A stretch of DNA of 64,000 bases from Bombyx mori (GCF_030269925.1 NC_085107.1:3100001-3164000); one strand, 5' to 3'. Positions 45,201-55,234 are shown, counted from the stretch's first letter. The notes: generated by a model not told the origin, from the sequence alone. Translations and numbers: made by a program.

Positions 45201-48200
45201 AAAAAATGAACTTTATTAAATCTACTTTTACGTTCCAGGCAGGATTTTATTTGTATTGCTGTGCCATGTTCAATTTTGTCATTAGATAGATTTTTTTTGG
45301 ATTGTTGTATAATATTTTAGTTTTTAAATTCGACTGAAAGCTGAAGTTTACTTCACGCGGAGACTTCTCAATTCACCGACAATCTTGAACACGTTTTACT
45401 TCAAAACGATTCTTAATTTAATAACTTTCTCTTCAGGAGTGTAAGGACGAAGTCTTGGATTCAATAAAAGAAAAAAAAGATTATTGATATTAAAATTACC
45501 AAAGTAAAATGTAATCTATCGGATTTTTTTTGCGCAATGCCCCCTTTGTATAAAAAAAACAAGGAAGTATTATGGTAAAACAAATATATGCTATCGCTGT
45601 CGTATCGCAACTGGTGGTAGGACCTCTTGTGAGCCTGCACGCCGCACATGTAGGTACTACCACCCCGCCTATTTCTGCCGTGAAGCAGTAATGCGTTTCG
45701 GTATGAAGGGTGGGGCAGCCGTTGTAACTATACTGAGACTTAGAGCTCATGTCTCAAGGTGGGTGGCGGCATTTGCGTTGTAGATGTCTATGGGCTCCGG
45801 TAACCCCTTAACACCAGGCAGGTCGTCAACCCATCTAAAACAATAAAAATAATAATTGCAATAAGTTTTATGGTTATAACTCCCCAGGTGTCAGTTAGAA
45901 TCGGGAGCGTACCTCATAATGCCAACGACCTTTGAGCCCCGAGAAGAAGCGCAGTTCACGCTAAGGATCTATTCGAACAAACCACTTAAAATGAAAGTAC
46001 TGGACGACCCGCCCCAGATGACGAAAGCTGCCTTAGTCAAAGCTCCTCCGGGATCCGATTCGAACGGATTTTTCCAATACGAGACCTTGTTTCTTCAGCT
46101 GGCCGACGAACACAGAACCATAGATATATTCGAGCTGCAAGAGCTACTGGACGCGTGCCTCCCGAACGATTACATCAAGAGTTGCGTGTCCATAGACACG
46201 TGCCGACAGATCGTTCTGTCTATGGATGTATCCTTCACATAAAAGTTTGACTTAACATCAATTCTCTAACATATGTTATGAACTAGCTAACCCGGCAGAC
46301 TTCGTAGTGCCTCAATCGATAAATAAAAGACCTAAACTTTTGTATAAAATAAACTTAAAACAAACAAAAGGAATCCGCGTCCGACGAGGGACACATCAAA
46401 GGAAAAACAAAATTGTTATTGAAGTTATACTTCTTTAGGCGCGTTATGAAAAATTGATAAGAGTGAAATTTTACGATGCGCGCGCACCGTGACACAAGTT
46501 GCCCACTAAATCGCTCATTACAATACGACCCTTACAATAACTTGGCGAGTCTGAATATAGCCGCAGGTGAACTTTCTGAACAGTACTGAGAATTACTGAA
46601 TTTATACGATGTCAAGAAAAGGGATGTCCAATATGCGTGTTTGAGGATGTTGTTTAATCGATTTTTTTTCAAATTGATTAAAATTTAAATAAATAAAAAA
46701 GAAATAAATTTAATAAAAATAAAATATAGCTTCTTACGCGCGTACATAGTACACGCACCGTTTTTTTTTTATTTGATTCCGAGCATTTTCATATTTTTCT
46801 ACCTTTTAAACCGTCTCTGGACTTCCACAAATAATTCAAGACCAAAATTACCCAAATCGGTCCAGCCGTTCTCGAGTTTTAGCGAGACTAACGAACAGCA
46901 ATTGATTTTTACATATATAGATGTGTGCGGGCGTTGGTTAAACTGTTCATCAATCGACTTGTGTATTCCACTAATGTTTATTTATGAAATACTCCTAAAG
47001 TTACTTCAATAGATCTTGACTTATGATTCTTATACCAGCATCTCTCTTAGTCTTGCGGTCCGGTTTGAAGGGTGGGGCAATTATAGGATACAATTGAAAT
47101 TGAAATTGAAACGTCATGTTTCAAGGCGTGTGACAGCATGGACTTTATGATGATTATGTGCCTCAATAAGTATTTGACAATGCTCTGAACTTGAATACTA
47201 ATATGGTTCATACAAAATTTTCTTAACCAAATGTATAATACAGAAGAAAGGCACGGGTCGGATATGCTTGTCCGACTTCAAGGATCTGATCTGCAGCCTC
47301 AAGCATCTGCAGCTCGTGTTCAAGACTCACGCCCGTGAGAAGATGGGGGTACTGAGGGTGGAGCGCTTGCGGGACGCTCTGAAAGACGTCGGCTTCATTG
47401 TACCGGAACGAGTCATATCGTTATTGGTGTTCCGGTATATGAGGAAAGATGGGATGCTGCGTTTCGGGGATTTCGTGTCCGCCGTCATGCACTTGCACAG
47501 GGTGTTTGGTTAGTATTTACTCACTTGTACAGATGCAGATGAGATCATAACCGCTTCGGTTTTAAGAAACCAGTACTTTTTTTTTACCTTGTGATATATT
47601 TGTATGTACAGGAGAGCCATTTAAAGTTTAAAATTGGAAAAAATATCATAGCACAAAAAAACAATCTTCACTATTTTGAATGGAGTGAACTTAATTGAAA
47701 TTCAATTAAAAAAATCGAGCTAGTGATGCTAATACCAAATAAAACGGACCTTTAATTCCAAAGATAAATGTCTATAAAGCGAAATGTCGCTTTAATCAAA
47801 TGGCCTTTCACCCCTTGATATTATATTATTTATTATAGATATATCATATGCTACTAATGTTTGCGAAGACAGATAGATGTCTACTCTTTCATGTAAAACC
47901 AACAGAAAATTATAAAGCTTTTACTCAATCGGACGAACACAAACAAACATAAATTCAGTTTTGTAAGCACTCGTCCGCTATTCCTTTTACAATAGGTCAT
48001 TTTTCCTATCAACAGCAGTAACAATAATATCGCTTCCATAATATTAAGACTCTGCCTATCGAATTTTCCAGAATTATTTTACACAAACGACGGCCGTCGC
48101 CCCGGTTCCGATGCTGTGCAACTAAATCTTTCAGAGGTAATTGAACCTTTATTTATTTATTTTACTCAGTCCGGATTACGGATTGTTACGATTCTACATT

Positions 48201-48404
48201 ATGGATTTTGATATGACACTTAAATTGATCGCATTAAATTCAATTGTGTGAACTTAACGAACACCCTATATAATGTTTCTGACTTCACAATTAATTATAT
48301 TGGTTTAAATTATTTATTTAATGATACACCCTGTATAATGTTTCTGACTTCACAATTAATTATGTTATTTATTTCAGTGGCTGAAAAACGCTCTGATGTG
48401 CTAG
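36094..48404 (+). CDS. CalpC: Calpain-C-like catalytically inactive calpain (11 exons, N-terminus not found)
   Basis: Exons: 36094-36205, 37825-37965, 39480-39648, 40940-41008, 41837-41934, 43949-44181, 44969-45188, 45888-46227, 47244-47508, 48072-48136, 48378-48404. All have GT/AG borders and matching phases, giving 578 residues before TAG. Domains in order: Cys-protease PC1 and PC2, C2-like (CBSW) domain, penta-EF domain. Where active calpains have GDCW this one has GDKW. The His site region reads EMNYRIYDV, and the NPWG Asn site reads RPLG. All three catalytic residues are therefore lost, as is known for Drosophila calpain-C. The EF loops also lack most Ca ligands (for example DKKGTGRICLSD). 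The role is probably regulatory or scaffolding; that is inference. About 80-100 N-terminal residues are missing. Confidence 0.9.
36405..36515 (-). repeat. Helitron-like fragment
   Basis: CCCCCCAAATCCCCGTGTAT, AAATCGTTGGAGCCGTTTCC and ATATATATACAAGAATTGCT follow the common lepidopteran Helitron-type pattern. It lies in a calpain intron. Confidence 0.5.
36811..36965 (+). repeat. LINE 3' end with GATTT tail
   Basis: The block CATGCCCGCTGAGTTTCTTG, CAATTCTTCTCAGGACGGAG and ATGTTGAATAAAAATTTTTT is followed by TGATT repeats. This is a silkworm LINE 3' UTR of uncertain family. Confidence 0.6.
37248..37680 (-). repeat. Bm1 SINE, near full length with tRNA-derived head
   Basis: The T-run and tail block at 37,248-37,500 are followed by AAATTATAATTTTGCGGCTT, CCTTCACCGTGGAAGTCAAT and TTAGAAAAATTGGTATCCGC. 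The head, read on the minus strand, is CCGTCGTGGCCTAAAGGAAA, GACGTCCGGTGCATTCGTGT and GTTCGAATCCC (B box). It is the reference copy for this window. Confidence 0.92.
37825..37965 (+). CDS. CalpC: Calpain exon, PC1 domain end
   Basis: It encodes [20 protein letters not shown], then TVNGKLAFLQTSQTDQLWPA and LLEKAYAK, a textbook calpain block. TCAG precedes it and GTAAGT follows. Confidence 0.93.
37990..38120 (-). repeat. Decayed Bm1 fragment
   Basis: CTCACTGTCCACCTGGGGCT, GGAGCCCGTAGATATCA and CAACGACTGCCCTAACC keep Bm1 order with heavy divergence. Confidence 0.55.
38223..38470 (-). mobile_element. CR1-type LINE 3' end, 5'-truncated
   Basis: A T-rich start, then GGCAGACGAGCATACGGCCC, CAATGCCAGGGGCAGAGCCA and GGACATATCATAGCGTTCGG, ending in TTTGGAAACGCACTT, all as in 18,550-18,790. 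Confidence 0.85.
38938..39222 (-). repeat. Bm1 SINE, 5'-truncated
   Basis: A T-run, then GGTGGACGAGCTCATAGCCC up to GTCCTACCACCAGTAATTAC and AAATTATAATTTTGCAGG. The head is missing. Confidence 0.88.
39237..39438 (-). mobile_element. Helitron-like non-autonomous element
   Basis: This is the reverse-oriented copy of 24,598-24,806: CTAGCGACCCGCCCTCGCTT at the 3' end, AATATTAGTATAGA at the 5' end, flanked by A and T. It lies 41 bases upstream of the third recognised calpain exon. Confidence 0.75.
39480..39648 (+). CDS. CalpC: Calpain exon, start of PC2
   Basis: It encodes LHGSYEALKYGSLLDGLADL and TGGITESIVM. It continues the Lys codon from the previous exon and ends in phase 0 at GTAACT. Confidence 0.93.
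40010..40167 (+). repeat. 3' region of the repeat also at 1,461 and 22,600
   Basis: CCGAGTTTCTCGCCGGATCT, GGTCGCGTTTCCGATCCGGT and CTCTCAAGGCTATCAGCATA are followed by an A-run, so this copy keeps its tail. Confidence 0.65.
40519..40713 (+). repeat. Helitron-like fragment
   Basis: It starts with CTATACTAATATATAAATCT, has TTGACTTGAAACTTGGTATC in the middle and GGGAAGCGAGCGAGTACGGG at the end. The terminal CTAG is degraded. Confidence 0.5.
40940..41008 (+). CDS. CalpC: Calpain exon, region of the missing catalytic His
   Basis: A 23-codon exon encoding PAEDKTATSLELEMNYRIYD and VQK. It occupies the place of the GHAYSVT box of active calpains, and no His is present. TTTGCAG precedes and GTAAGT follows. 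Confidence 0.85.
41325..41567 (-). repeat. Bm1-type SINE with an unusual proximal end
   Basis: The tail part is normal (TGGACGAGTTCACTGCCCAC to GGCAGAAATAGGCAGGGTGG). Instead of the usual GTACCTACC it then runs into AATCGAACCTACGACCCTCG, which on the minus strand is a tRNA-like B box (GGTTCGATT). It may have a different head or a deletion to the head. Confidence 0.65.
41837..41934 (+). CDS. CalpC: Calpain exon, region of the missing catalytic Asn
   Basis: It encodes VDTTNEPVYLIRLRRPLGHG followed by ETPISHIVLDTA. RPLG replaces NPWG. TTTTTCAG precedes and GTGAGT follows. Confidence 0.88.
42318..42456 (-). repeat. Bm1 SINE with internal deletion
   Basis: It goes from GGTTACTGGAGC directly to ACAGAAATAGGCGGGGTGG, skipping about 130 bp, then ends TCCTCCCACCAGTAAAAAA. 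Confidence 0.8.
43245..43400 (+). repeat. Helitron-like fragment
   Basis: CTCCTAAACGGCTGGACCGA, TTTGAATGAATTTTGTTGTA and the AGATGGCGCTGCAG piece are typical of lepidopteran Helitron-type repeats. The boundaries are uncertain. Confidence 0.4.
43949..44181 (+). CDS. CalpC: Calpain exon, end of PC2 and start of the C2-like domain
   Basis: It encodes WKTIPQYERDRLMTASKGVW, MLFSDFQRLFPRIEMVHLD, and GGWKRGVSAGGCRNYV, the classical end of the protease core (GxxAGGCRN). ATTTCAG precedes and GTGAGT follows. Confidence 0.95.
44227..44476 (-). repeat. Bm1 SINE, 5'-truncated
   Basis: A T-run, GATGGGTAGACGAGCTCACA through to GTCCTACCACCAGTAAAAAG, within a calpain intron. Confidence 0.88.
44735..44950 (+). 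repeat. Decayed Bm1 fragment
   Basis: GTGAGCTTACACGGTCTGGT, GCGAAGCAGTCATTCGTTGC, GTCCACGGACACCAGTAGTC and a closing CATAAAAATAAAAATG follow Bm1 order. Confidence 0.6.
44969..45188 (+). CDS. CalpC: Calpain exon, C2-like domain
   Basis: It encodes FFHTNPQVQIMLNEPDTVII, SLNQHSIMEP and VYKMPKFLTE up to NSRQVSQR. Phases join on both sides (Asn codon before, Arg codon after). Confidence 0.93.
45612..45857 (+). repeat. Bm1 SINE, 5'-truncated
   Basis: It runs from TGGTGGTAGGACCTCTTGTG to GTCGTCAACCCATCTAAAAC plus an A-rich end. It ends about 30 bases before a calpain exon, so its 3' end is close to the branch and polypyrimidine region. Confidence 0.88.
45888..46227 (+). CDS. CalpC: Calpain exon, end of the C2-like domain and first EF hand
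   Basis: It encodes CQLESGAYLIMPTTFEPREE, AQFTLRIYSNKPLK and, at the end, FFQYETLFLQLADEHRTIDI plus FELQELLDACLP. The linker carrying VLDDPPQMTK is short. It ends in phase 0 at GTATCC. Confidence 0.93.
46283..46921 (-). mobile_element. Helitron-like element in the calpain intron
   Basis: The 3' end CTAGCTAACCCGGCAGACTT is preceded by A (T on the element strand). The other end, read on the minus strand, is TCTATATATGTAAAAATCAA, followed by A. AATCGGTCCAGCCGTTCTCG and GAGACTAACGAACAGCAATT are typical inner blocks. At 639 bp it has no Rep/helicase ORF. Confidence 0.65.
47050..47165 (+). repeat. Decayed Bm1 fragment with GAAATT repeats
   Basis: CGGTCCGGTTTGAAGGGTGG resembles Bm1. AATTGAAATTGAAATTGAAA is a short local repeat inside it. 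Confidence 0.45.
47244..47508 (+). CDS. CalpC: Calpain exon, EF hands 2 to 4
   Basis: The acceptor is the CAG at 47,241-47,243, chosen because it gives KKGTGRICLSDFKDLICSLK in phase with the previous Asp. It continues with GVLRVERLRDALKDVGFIVP and RKDGMLRFGDFVSAVMHLHR. Ca-binding loop positions are mostly substituted. Confidence 0.93.
48072..48136 (+). CDS. CalpC: Calpain exon, fifth EF hand
   Basis: It encodes ELFYTNDGRRPGSDAVQLNL then SE. It joins the preceding G to make a Glu codon and ends at GTAATT in phase 0. Confidence 0.85.
48261..48363. repeat. 65-bp direct duplication before the last calpain exon
   Basis: 48,261-48,298 and 48,326-48,363 are direct copies (37 of 38 matches: ACACCCTATATAATGTTTCT onward). 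The second copy runs into the acceptor region of the terminal exon, 14 bases before it. Confidence 0.9.
48378..48404 (+). CDS. CalpC: Calpain terminal exon
   Basis: It encodes WLKNALMC and a stop (TAG). The Trp-Leu start matches the EWLQLTLYS-type C-terminus of calpains. The acceptor is ATTTCAG. A 65-bp direct duplication lies just upstream. Confidence 0.85.
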   Translation, partial: WLKNALMC

Positions 48405-49165
48405 CAACACAACGAAAGACGCTCAATGAAAAACTATGCGACGGTATATTTCGGAAGCGTTCGATGTACATTGCGCGCCGATAATAAGTTGAATGCTTTT
48501 GGCGAATTTGCCAGTGGTACCAACCGTGAGATAAAACGAAACTTATTCCAACTTTTATTCGTAGTGAATACGCTCTCAGCTCGTACAATCGTCGCGCTTA
48601 TTATGTTTTAAACATGGCGGCGTTTGTTCTAAGCGAACGTCATATTTTTAGCGAATGTAGAACTTTCTAGATCTTGGTGCTAAGTACCATTAAGTTAGCT
48701 ATAGACTAAACGTTGTTGTAATTAATTTTATTTACACCTAAGTTAATGGTCCATCACAAAGGTATTTTGGAATGTATTTCAGTGATGACAGGTATGTTGT
48801 ATGTTTATGTATATGTTTTAACAACCTGTTGTATTTTAGCAATTGTAAATTAATTACGTTTATAGTTAAAGTTTATGACTTCATACAACCCGAAGTCGTC
48901 AGAACTGACTTCTGACTCTGCCAACTACGGATTTAACATTTTGAATGCCATGGCGAAAATTCACCACAGCCTTCGGAATGAGAATTTATTTATGAATTAT
49001 GATTTTGATACGATAATGTTACTGTTTAGAAAAACTCTACACATCGCGAGTTTTATTTTGGTATGATGGTATTATTGATTGGCTCAGAGTCATGTCCAGC
49101 TTGCGTGAATAATTCAAGGGCTTAGATAAGGGTAGGATAGCGGGCTACTAAAACTGCACCAACGT

Positions 49166-49600
49166 CTCCATTGTCACGGATCGTTTGGAACCTCTGGGTC
49201 TGCGGAGGGACTTCGGTTCCCTCTGTATTTTTTACCGTATGTTCCATGGGGAGTGCTCTGAGGAATTGTTCGAGATCATACCGTCATCTCGTTTTTACCA
49301 TCGCATTGCCCGCCATCGGAGTAGAGTTCATACTGCCTGGAGCCAATGCGGTCATCCACAGTGCATTTCCAGAGGTCTTTTTTGCCACGTACCATCCGGC
49401 TATGGAATGAGCTCTACTCCACGGTGTTTCCCGAGCGCTATGACATGTCCTTCTTCAAACGAGGCTTGTGGAGAATATTCAGCGGTAGGCAGCGGCTTGG
49501 CTCTTCTCCTGGCATTGCTTAAGTCCATGGGCGACGGTAACCACTCACCATCAGATGGGCCTCGTGTGCTCGTCTGCCTACAAGGGCAATAAAAAAAAAT
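49166..49600 (+). pseudogene. CR1-type LINE 3' end, 5'-truncated
   Basis: It encodes LEPLGLRRDFGSLCIFYRMF and HGECSEELFEIIPSSRFYHR, then a frameshifted WNELP-like tail. It ends with the normal 3' tail and CAAGGGCAATAAAAAAAAA. It closely matches 18,541-18,990, so it is fairly young. Confidence 0.85.
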
Positions 49601-49674
49601 GTATGAGAGCTCAAGACAGCTGCTTCATGAAACGCGTTTGGAATCGCGATATACTGGAAGATCCAGCTGGTGCT

Positions 49675-49844
49675 CAGTGTGCTTAGTGTGAGTTTTTTAA
49701 CGTTCTCGATACCGTAAAAGTTAATAGTATGCAGATGGAACAGCGCCCCTAGCGGCAAACGTTGGCAAATGTTCCAACTCCATACAAAATTGAGTTAACT
49801 TTTACGCTATCGACAACGTTAAAAAACTCGCACTGAACACACGA
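49675..49844. mobile_element. MITE with 48-bp inverted repeats
   Basis: 49,677-49,724 and 49,795-49,842 are inverted copies (GAGTTTTTTAACGTT core, then CGTAAAAGTTAA) around 70 bp. The CGTAAAAGT motif is shared with the ends of the MITE at 208-433. Confidence 0.75.
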
Positions 49845-50139
49845 CTGAGTGTCAGTAGACATCCGTGAAGATTAGCGACCTATGCTATACCTGATTCTAG
49901 CCAGTACCTCTTTACTAGTAGCGTCCAACAATATTGAAACTGAATCAGTGGGATCCTTGAGGATGCGTTCTGAATCGGAGTCAGGCGTGCGACTATCATA
50001 ATAAGGGACTGTGGTGTCGCGAAGTATCGTTCCTGCGTTACCTTCGTATACCTACGAATGGTGAATGTCGATGTCTTGTATCATGAAGTCGAGTATGATC
50101 GACCTAAGTTAAAGTTATTAGGACAACAACCCTTCTATC

Positions 50140-50335
50140 AGTGGTAGGGGATCTTCTGAGAACTAGGTCCGACCACCAGGCTTATTTTAATGAAGCCGTA
50201 ATGCCTTCCGGTTTGGAACAGTTGAATTATGATCCTCGCTGTCCCAGGCTTTGAGATGAAACATGTAACATTGAGACATTTGAGAATGCATTGCTATTTG
50301 CGTGGACCTATAGGTTACTGATGACGACGCTTGTA
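50140..50335 (+). repeat. Strongly decayed Bm1-like fragment
   Basis: TCAGTGGTAGGGGATCTTCT, CCGTAATGCCTTCCGGTTTG and GCGTGGACCTATAGGTTACT follow Bm1 order with many changes. Confidence 0.4.
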
Positions 50336-50860
50336 GCTAAAAGTAAGTATTGTACTTTTTGATGAAGCATGTTGCTGATAACTCTGTTTCTATAATCTAA
50401 TAATAGTATGTTTAAAAAAGTGCGTAAAATATAAATGAAATTCATTGGAAATTTTCTTTGAGGATCGACTCAAGCTGTTGACGATACAATGTGATGTGAT
50501 CACCGATTACTGTCGTTTGGTAGTTGGCATGTTATTAATTTTATTTATGTATTTCACTTTATATTTTGATATAGCACTGAGCTTGTATCATAGTTTAATA
50601 TAGTTGTTCCGAACCAGACGTTCTATTTCACAGGAGAGTTAGAGGCTGGCTTTATAATACTGTTGCATCACAAATATTAAAGAATACTCAAAGCATTTAA
50701 TGTATGTATTTATTAGAATATCGTAAAAATTAAGGCGATGCGTGCTTCGATTGTAATATGATTTTTAATCACGCTCGGCCTGCCTTAACGATCTCCCTGT
50801 TTTAAAGTAATATTTAAGGTACATATACGCACGTTTAGGTCCTGTATATTGTTAAAGAGA

Positions 50861-50866
50861 AATAAA
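50861..50866 (+). promoter_or_regulatory. Candidate poly-A signal, possibly of the calpain gene
   Basis: AATAAA sits 2.46 kb past the calpain stop and is followed by T-rich sequence. A minus-strand AATAAA (TTTATT at 50,897-50,902) lies 30 bases on, as in overlapping ends of convergent transcripts. A LINE-derived AATAAA at 49,590 is an alternative. No transcript evidence is available. Confidence 0.3.
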
Positions 50867-50899
50867 ACGCATTTATTTTACATTTTCATTGGTTTTTTT

Positions 50900-53800
50900 A
50901 TTATTTTTTTTGGTTGATACGCAAAAACATTTATAAACATGAATGTTGACACCGAAAGATTAATATTACCACATGCAATTTCAGAGTTTACGACAAAGTT
51001 AAATATGTAATTACTAATAATAAATAGCTCCAGCACTCTCCAGAAACGCTTTAGTAAAATTTACCTTTTATCTTTTTTTATTTTTTAAATCAAACTTTAT
51101 AAGATTCCTTTGATCACATTATCCTTTTGTTTTTAATTATCATTCTTTATTCCTTTCGGAGACAATTTTATTGCAATCATTACAAAATTCAGTTAAACGA
51201 GAGCCCGCAGACATTCAAGATGTTTTTATACAATCTCAATTTATACGTATATTTTTATTGTTCGCTCAGTTTAACTTGCCTGAGTGCTGGTAGCTGACAC
51301 TCGATTATATAGTAATAGTCTACAACATACATTTATTTACTGAATAGACATTTAAACTGCTTTCATAGACGCGCCGTTATGCCTTCCATGTCCAAACGAC
51401 TCCATTCCGAATCCTTGACAGTCCCTATCGCCCTATCATATGAAAGCAGTATTAGTTTGATTAATGCAATACCGATACAATATTGTGCATATCCATAAAC
51501 AGCTTACACTATAAAGATTACAAACGAACTGCGCTAGCGAACGACCCTGCCTCAATCGAAATGCGCTTTGCCAATATTTACGCCGTAACCAAACACTATC
51601 GGTGTATTGTGCTTTCAAAACTTTGTTAAGACTCGATGAAGCGTTCGATGTAATCTCTAACTTTGAATCTGTTCGATGCTGCTCTTAGACGAAATACTAT
51701 TTCGAAAAAAATGATCTCCAATTAACTTCTCGAGCGTGCAAAGCTTCTCTTGTCGCGATGTTTTTCGGTGACGAAAAATTCGGCAAGGATGTTTTTTTTC
51801 TTCTTTTTTTTTAATGTGATTACGTTCTTAAATTGAATCGATGTTAAAAAGACACACACACACTGATAAGTATTTCATATGTACTGTGTTCATTCACGGG
51901 TCGTTCTCTTGCACAGGTTCTTTACATGGATTAATGAATGTGGTTACATTAAGATAAGTATTTATATTAAAAAAAACTAAAAAAGACATTATAAAAAACA
52001 CAAATGAAAAACCTTACGAATATCTGATTGAAGCGCCGATCCGTCTCCCAAGCCCAGCGAACACGGGCGTTTCATTACAATGCTCTTTATATCATTTTCA
52101 TGATCAGTATCTCTCGAAAACGATTACAATATACTCTTCGATGTAACAGACGCTCAATCAGACACAAAAAATATAAAATCAATATAGTTAAAATGAGAAA
52201 CATGATTACTAGGTAATGAAAACCGTAAATTATAATAATAAAAATGACTTATATAGAATAAAAACTGTATAAATCCATCGTTTTACAAAATACGTTTGTA
52301 TAAAGTACCGAAAACGATAATTATTTACACAGAATGCAAAAAAATGACAGTTTATAAAAACTACAGTTTTTTTTTCTTTTTTAAATCTAACACCTTACAA
52401 CTACTAGTACTGGATGAATACAAGTAATATTAAGACTGCACAAATATTGAAGAAGCCATCGAAAAATTTACGAGTCAACGTTCCTACTTCATAAGTTGTT
52501 AAAAACTCTTTTAGACCGTCTGGACTCACAGAGGCCTCCTACATACTCACTTCCTATTGACCTTGTAAAAATTATTACATTTTTACTCTAAGTCGATTAG
52601 ATGTTTACATTCTCCTGAGTTATCATACCGTCACAATATGAGAGTCATATTGGATTGATCTTACAAAACGAGCTATTCGCTCTTTACTTAGGACTGAGAC
52701 GGGCGGTCCTTGATGTATGAATCATGGTTAATATGTCCTTGTCCATGATGCGCATGCAACCGAATCCCAATGCTCACCAACACAAGCCTGTATCGGAGGG
52801 CTAGGGCTCGGACAGTGCTACCCACCCGATCGGGTCCTTCATCAAACGCCCTACCACCTCGTAACCGTTCAAGATTTAACGTCCCAGGTACAACATTCAC
52901 GGGCCGTGATAAGAACAGACAGACCAACAATTCCGGCCATTTAAGATGGTATACTATCACCGCATCCAACCGGCAGTAATATCTTTATCGTAACGGAGGT
53001 GCCGGTCCGGTCGAGCTTATTCAACTCTCTCCGTCGCTCATTTGCATATCGAACTTCTGCATCGTCTCAGATTACGACAATACCAAGATGACAACATTCG
53101 GAAGCTTAACTTCCTCCGCCAAATGCACTTCACCCATATTATTTATGGGTTGAAATTAAGATACGTAAAGTAATGACGGCATTATCGAGAACGAATTGGT
53201 TAATTGAAACAGGATTGAAGATCACCTGAATGAAATGTCACAAAACTAACTAACGTAAGTACATATAAATCGGATGCAGGAGTGGAAACTATTAAACTAG
53301 AATTACAAGAAAACCTTATTTCGTGGATTTCAAACGGTGTATGTTAAATCAATCAAAAACGATTACCGTATAACAGATTAACACTCACTGTGCCACGTCA
53401 TTTAGTGAGAACATAATCGGAGCGCTGAAGTCTAACGGAGTCTAAAGTTTTCGGTGATGACGATATTGAAGTTAATGAGGTCAAGAAAACCGACAAATAT
53501 CTTTTTAAAAAAAACGATTATATTCGATAGTCTAGTTAAAGAAAATACATACAAATTGACTTCGAATCAGGAGTGCTATTAAAATGGATCCGTATTAAAC
53601 TATTAAAACTCCAGAAAAGTTCACCCGACACTCCACAACCTGACACAGTGCGTGACACGTTAGCATACATACCGGACCGATCGCGATATAACGACCTGTT
53701 TCGAACTTTAAATCCGCTTAAAGCCCGAAACACTTCAGATGCATCGGACAGCGCGGTCGGGTATAGCGATGCTACTACAACTTTAACATAATTACCGGAG

Positions 53801-54890
53801 ATAAGGAATCTATGGCACGCGCACAAACTTAACAAGTATCAACGGATTAAGGGAATTTTTTGTTTTTTTTTTTCAATTTTTAATTTAGAAACGAATGAGG
53901 AATAACCATCGAAGACATCAGTTAGAAAAGAGATTATTGAAGGAACAGCGCGTAGCCAACGATTCGAAAACACTCATCTGTCAACAACGTTATATACCAA
54001 CATTTTAACAATTTTAACACTTAAGTCTATGCGCCATATTAACATTTCCGATACCAGAACCAACATACAACACACAACAAACGCTTATCGCTACACCTTA
54101 CTTCGACGGTTATCTACCTCTAATCTGTATCACTAGTGCAAGCAAAATTTGAGGTATTCGGTTCGTTAATCTAATTGCTAATATCTCTATCCGATCTTAA
54201 AATAACGGGTGTATGTCCTTCAAAATCCGAAACCGACTAAAACGTAAGGGCCGTGAACGAGGCAGTGATTATCATTAATTTTATAATTTACTTATCATTA
54301 TGAGGTAGAAAAGCCGAAAGTACCTTATAAACTAGTCTTACACGTAGAACCTTACAACATACAGAAAAAGAAAAAGTAACTCCTTAAGATGTTTTCGCAA
54401 CTGATGTTAATTGCAATTTTATGGAATATGGATAATAATTTCATCTATTTTATGCTTTTTTTATATTTTATGTGTCTTAAATCTTATATTAAATCTTAAC
54501 AATAAATCGAATAGACCAAAAATCAAAACACAATTGAACATATAGACAGAAGTAAAACTCAGGCCCGCAACTAAACTAGAAACCATCCACCTTTCTAACC
54601 GTCCCCCGTTCCCACAGAAGGAGATTTATTCTTCTTCTGAACACTCGTAATCCCCCGTAAAACAAACAACAAACATAAAAAATCGGTGGCGTGCGTAGAA
54701 CAGATCGTTATGTTCTAGAATGCGTCTTTAAAAAATTAAATAAAAAAAAAACATCATAATGAAATGAAGACAGACGCATCGCCCTTTGAGGTAAAAGTTT
54801 TAATACCTCGAGTGCACGTCGTTTAGTAGATATCTTACCTTATATTACCTGCGAGAACACAAGATTGTGTGTCGCAATACAAGAGTAAGA
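50900..54890. other. Transposon-poor non-coding stretch
   Basis: It is AT-rich with small islands of more balanced base use (52,700-52,980 and 53,590-53,800) that hold overlapping short ORFs on both strands, none recognisable. I see almost none of the repeats that crowd the rest of the window. Confidence 0.4.
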
Positions 54891-54904
54891 CGGTGGTACT
54901 GAAC

Positions 54905-55045
54905 TACTCGGACCCAGCACTCAAGGATCCTCCCACCTGACTTAGATGCTCATTAACATTTATTCCCTTAGTCGCCTCTTACGACATCCACGGGATGAGA
55001 TGGAGTGGTCCTATTCTTACCCGGGAACCACACAGGTGATAATAA
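54905..55045. repeat. Dispersed lepidopteran repeat fragment
   Basis: CCTTAGTCGCCTCTTACGAC, ATCCACGGGATGAGATGGAG and TGGTCCTATTCTTACCCGGG form a block that I recall as repetitive in lepidopteran genomes. The family is unknown. Confidence 0.45.
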
Positions 55046-55234
55046 AAATACAAGAGTCCAGCCGCAAGCCTGAGGGTATTTGAAAAATGTGTGTTTTTCA
55101 TATTAATGTGAACGATTTCGAATTCTTCATTAGGTCGATTTGATCTAAAAGAGGTTATTTTCAACTATTTACTTAAAGGCCTCACGGATCTTACTTAAAT
55201 AAAATCAAAAGCTATGCATTAAATTATCCCTAAG

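Noticed and set aside
45919..46242. Single-exon gene starting at the Met in LIMPTTFEP
   Set aside because: It is an internal calpain exon. A splice acceptor precedes it and the reading continues from the previous exon with conserved sequence.
47268..47513. Stop codon TAG at 47,511 as the calpain end
   Set aside because: A GT donor at 47,509 and two further exons give the expected fifth EF hand and a normal C-terminus.
52688..52979. Overlapping ORFs on both strands in a GC-richer island
   Set aside because: Both frames are short and unrecognised. The base composition alone explains the open frames.
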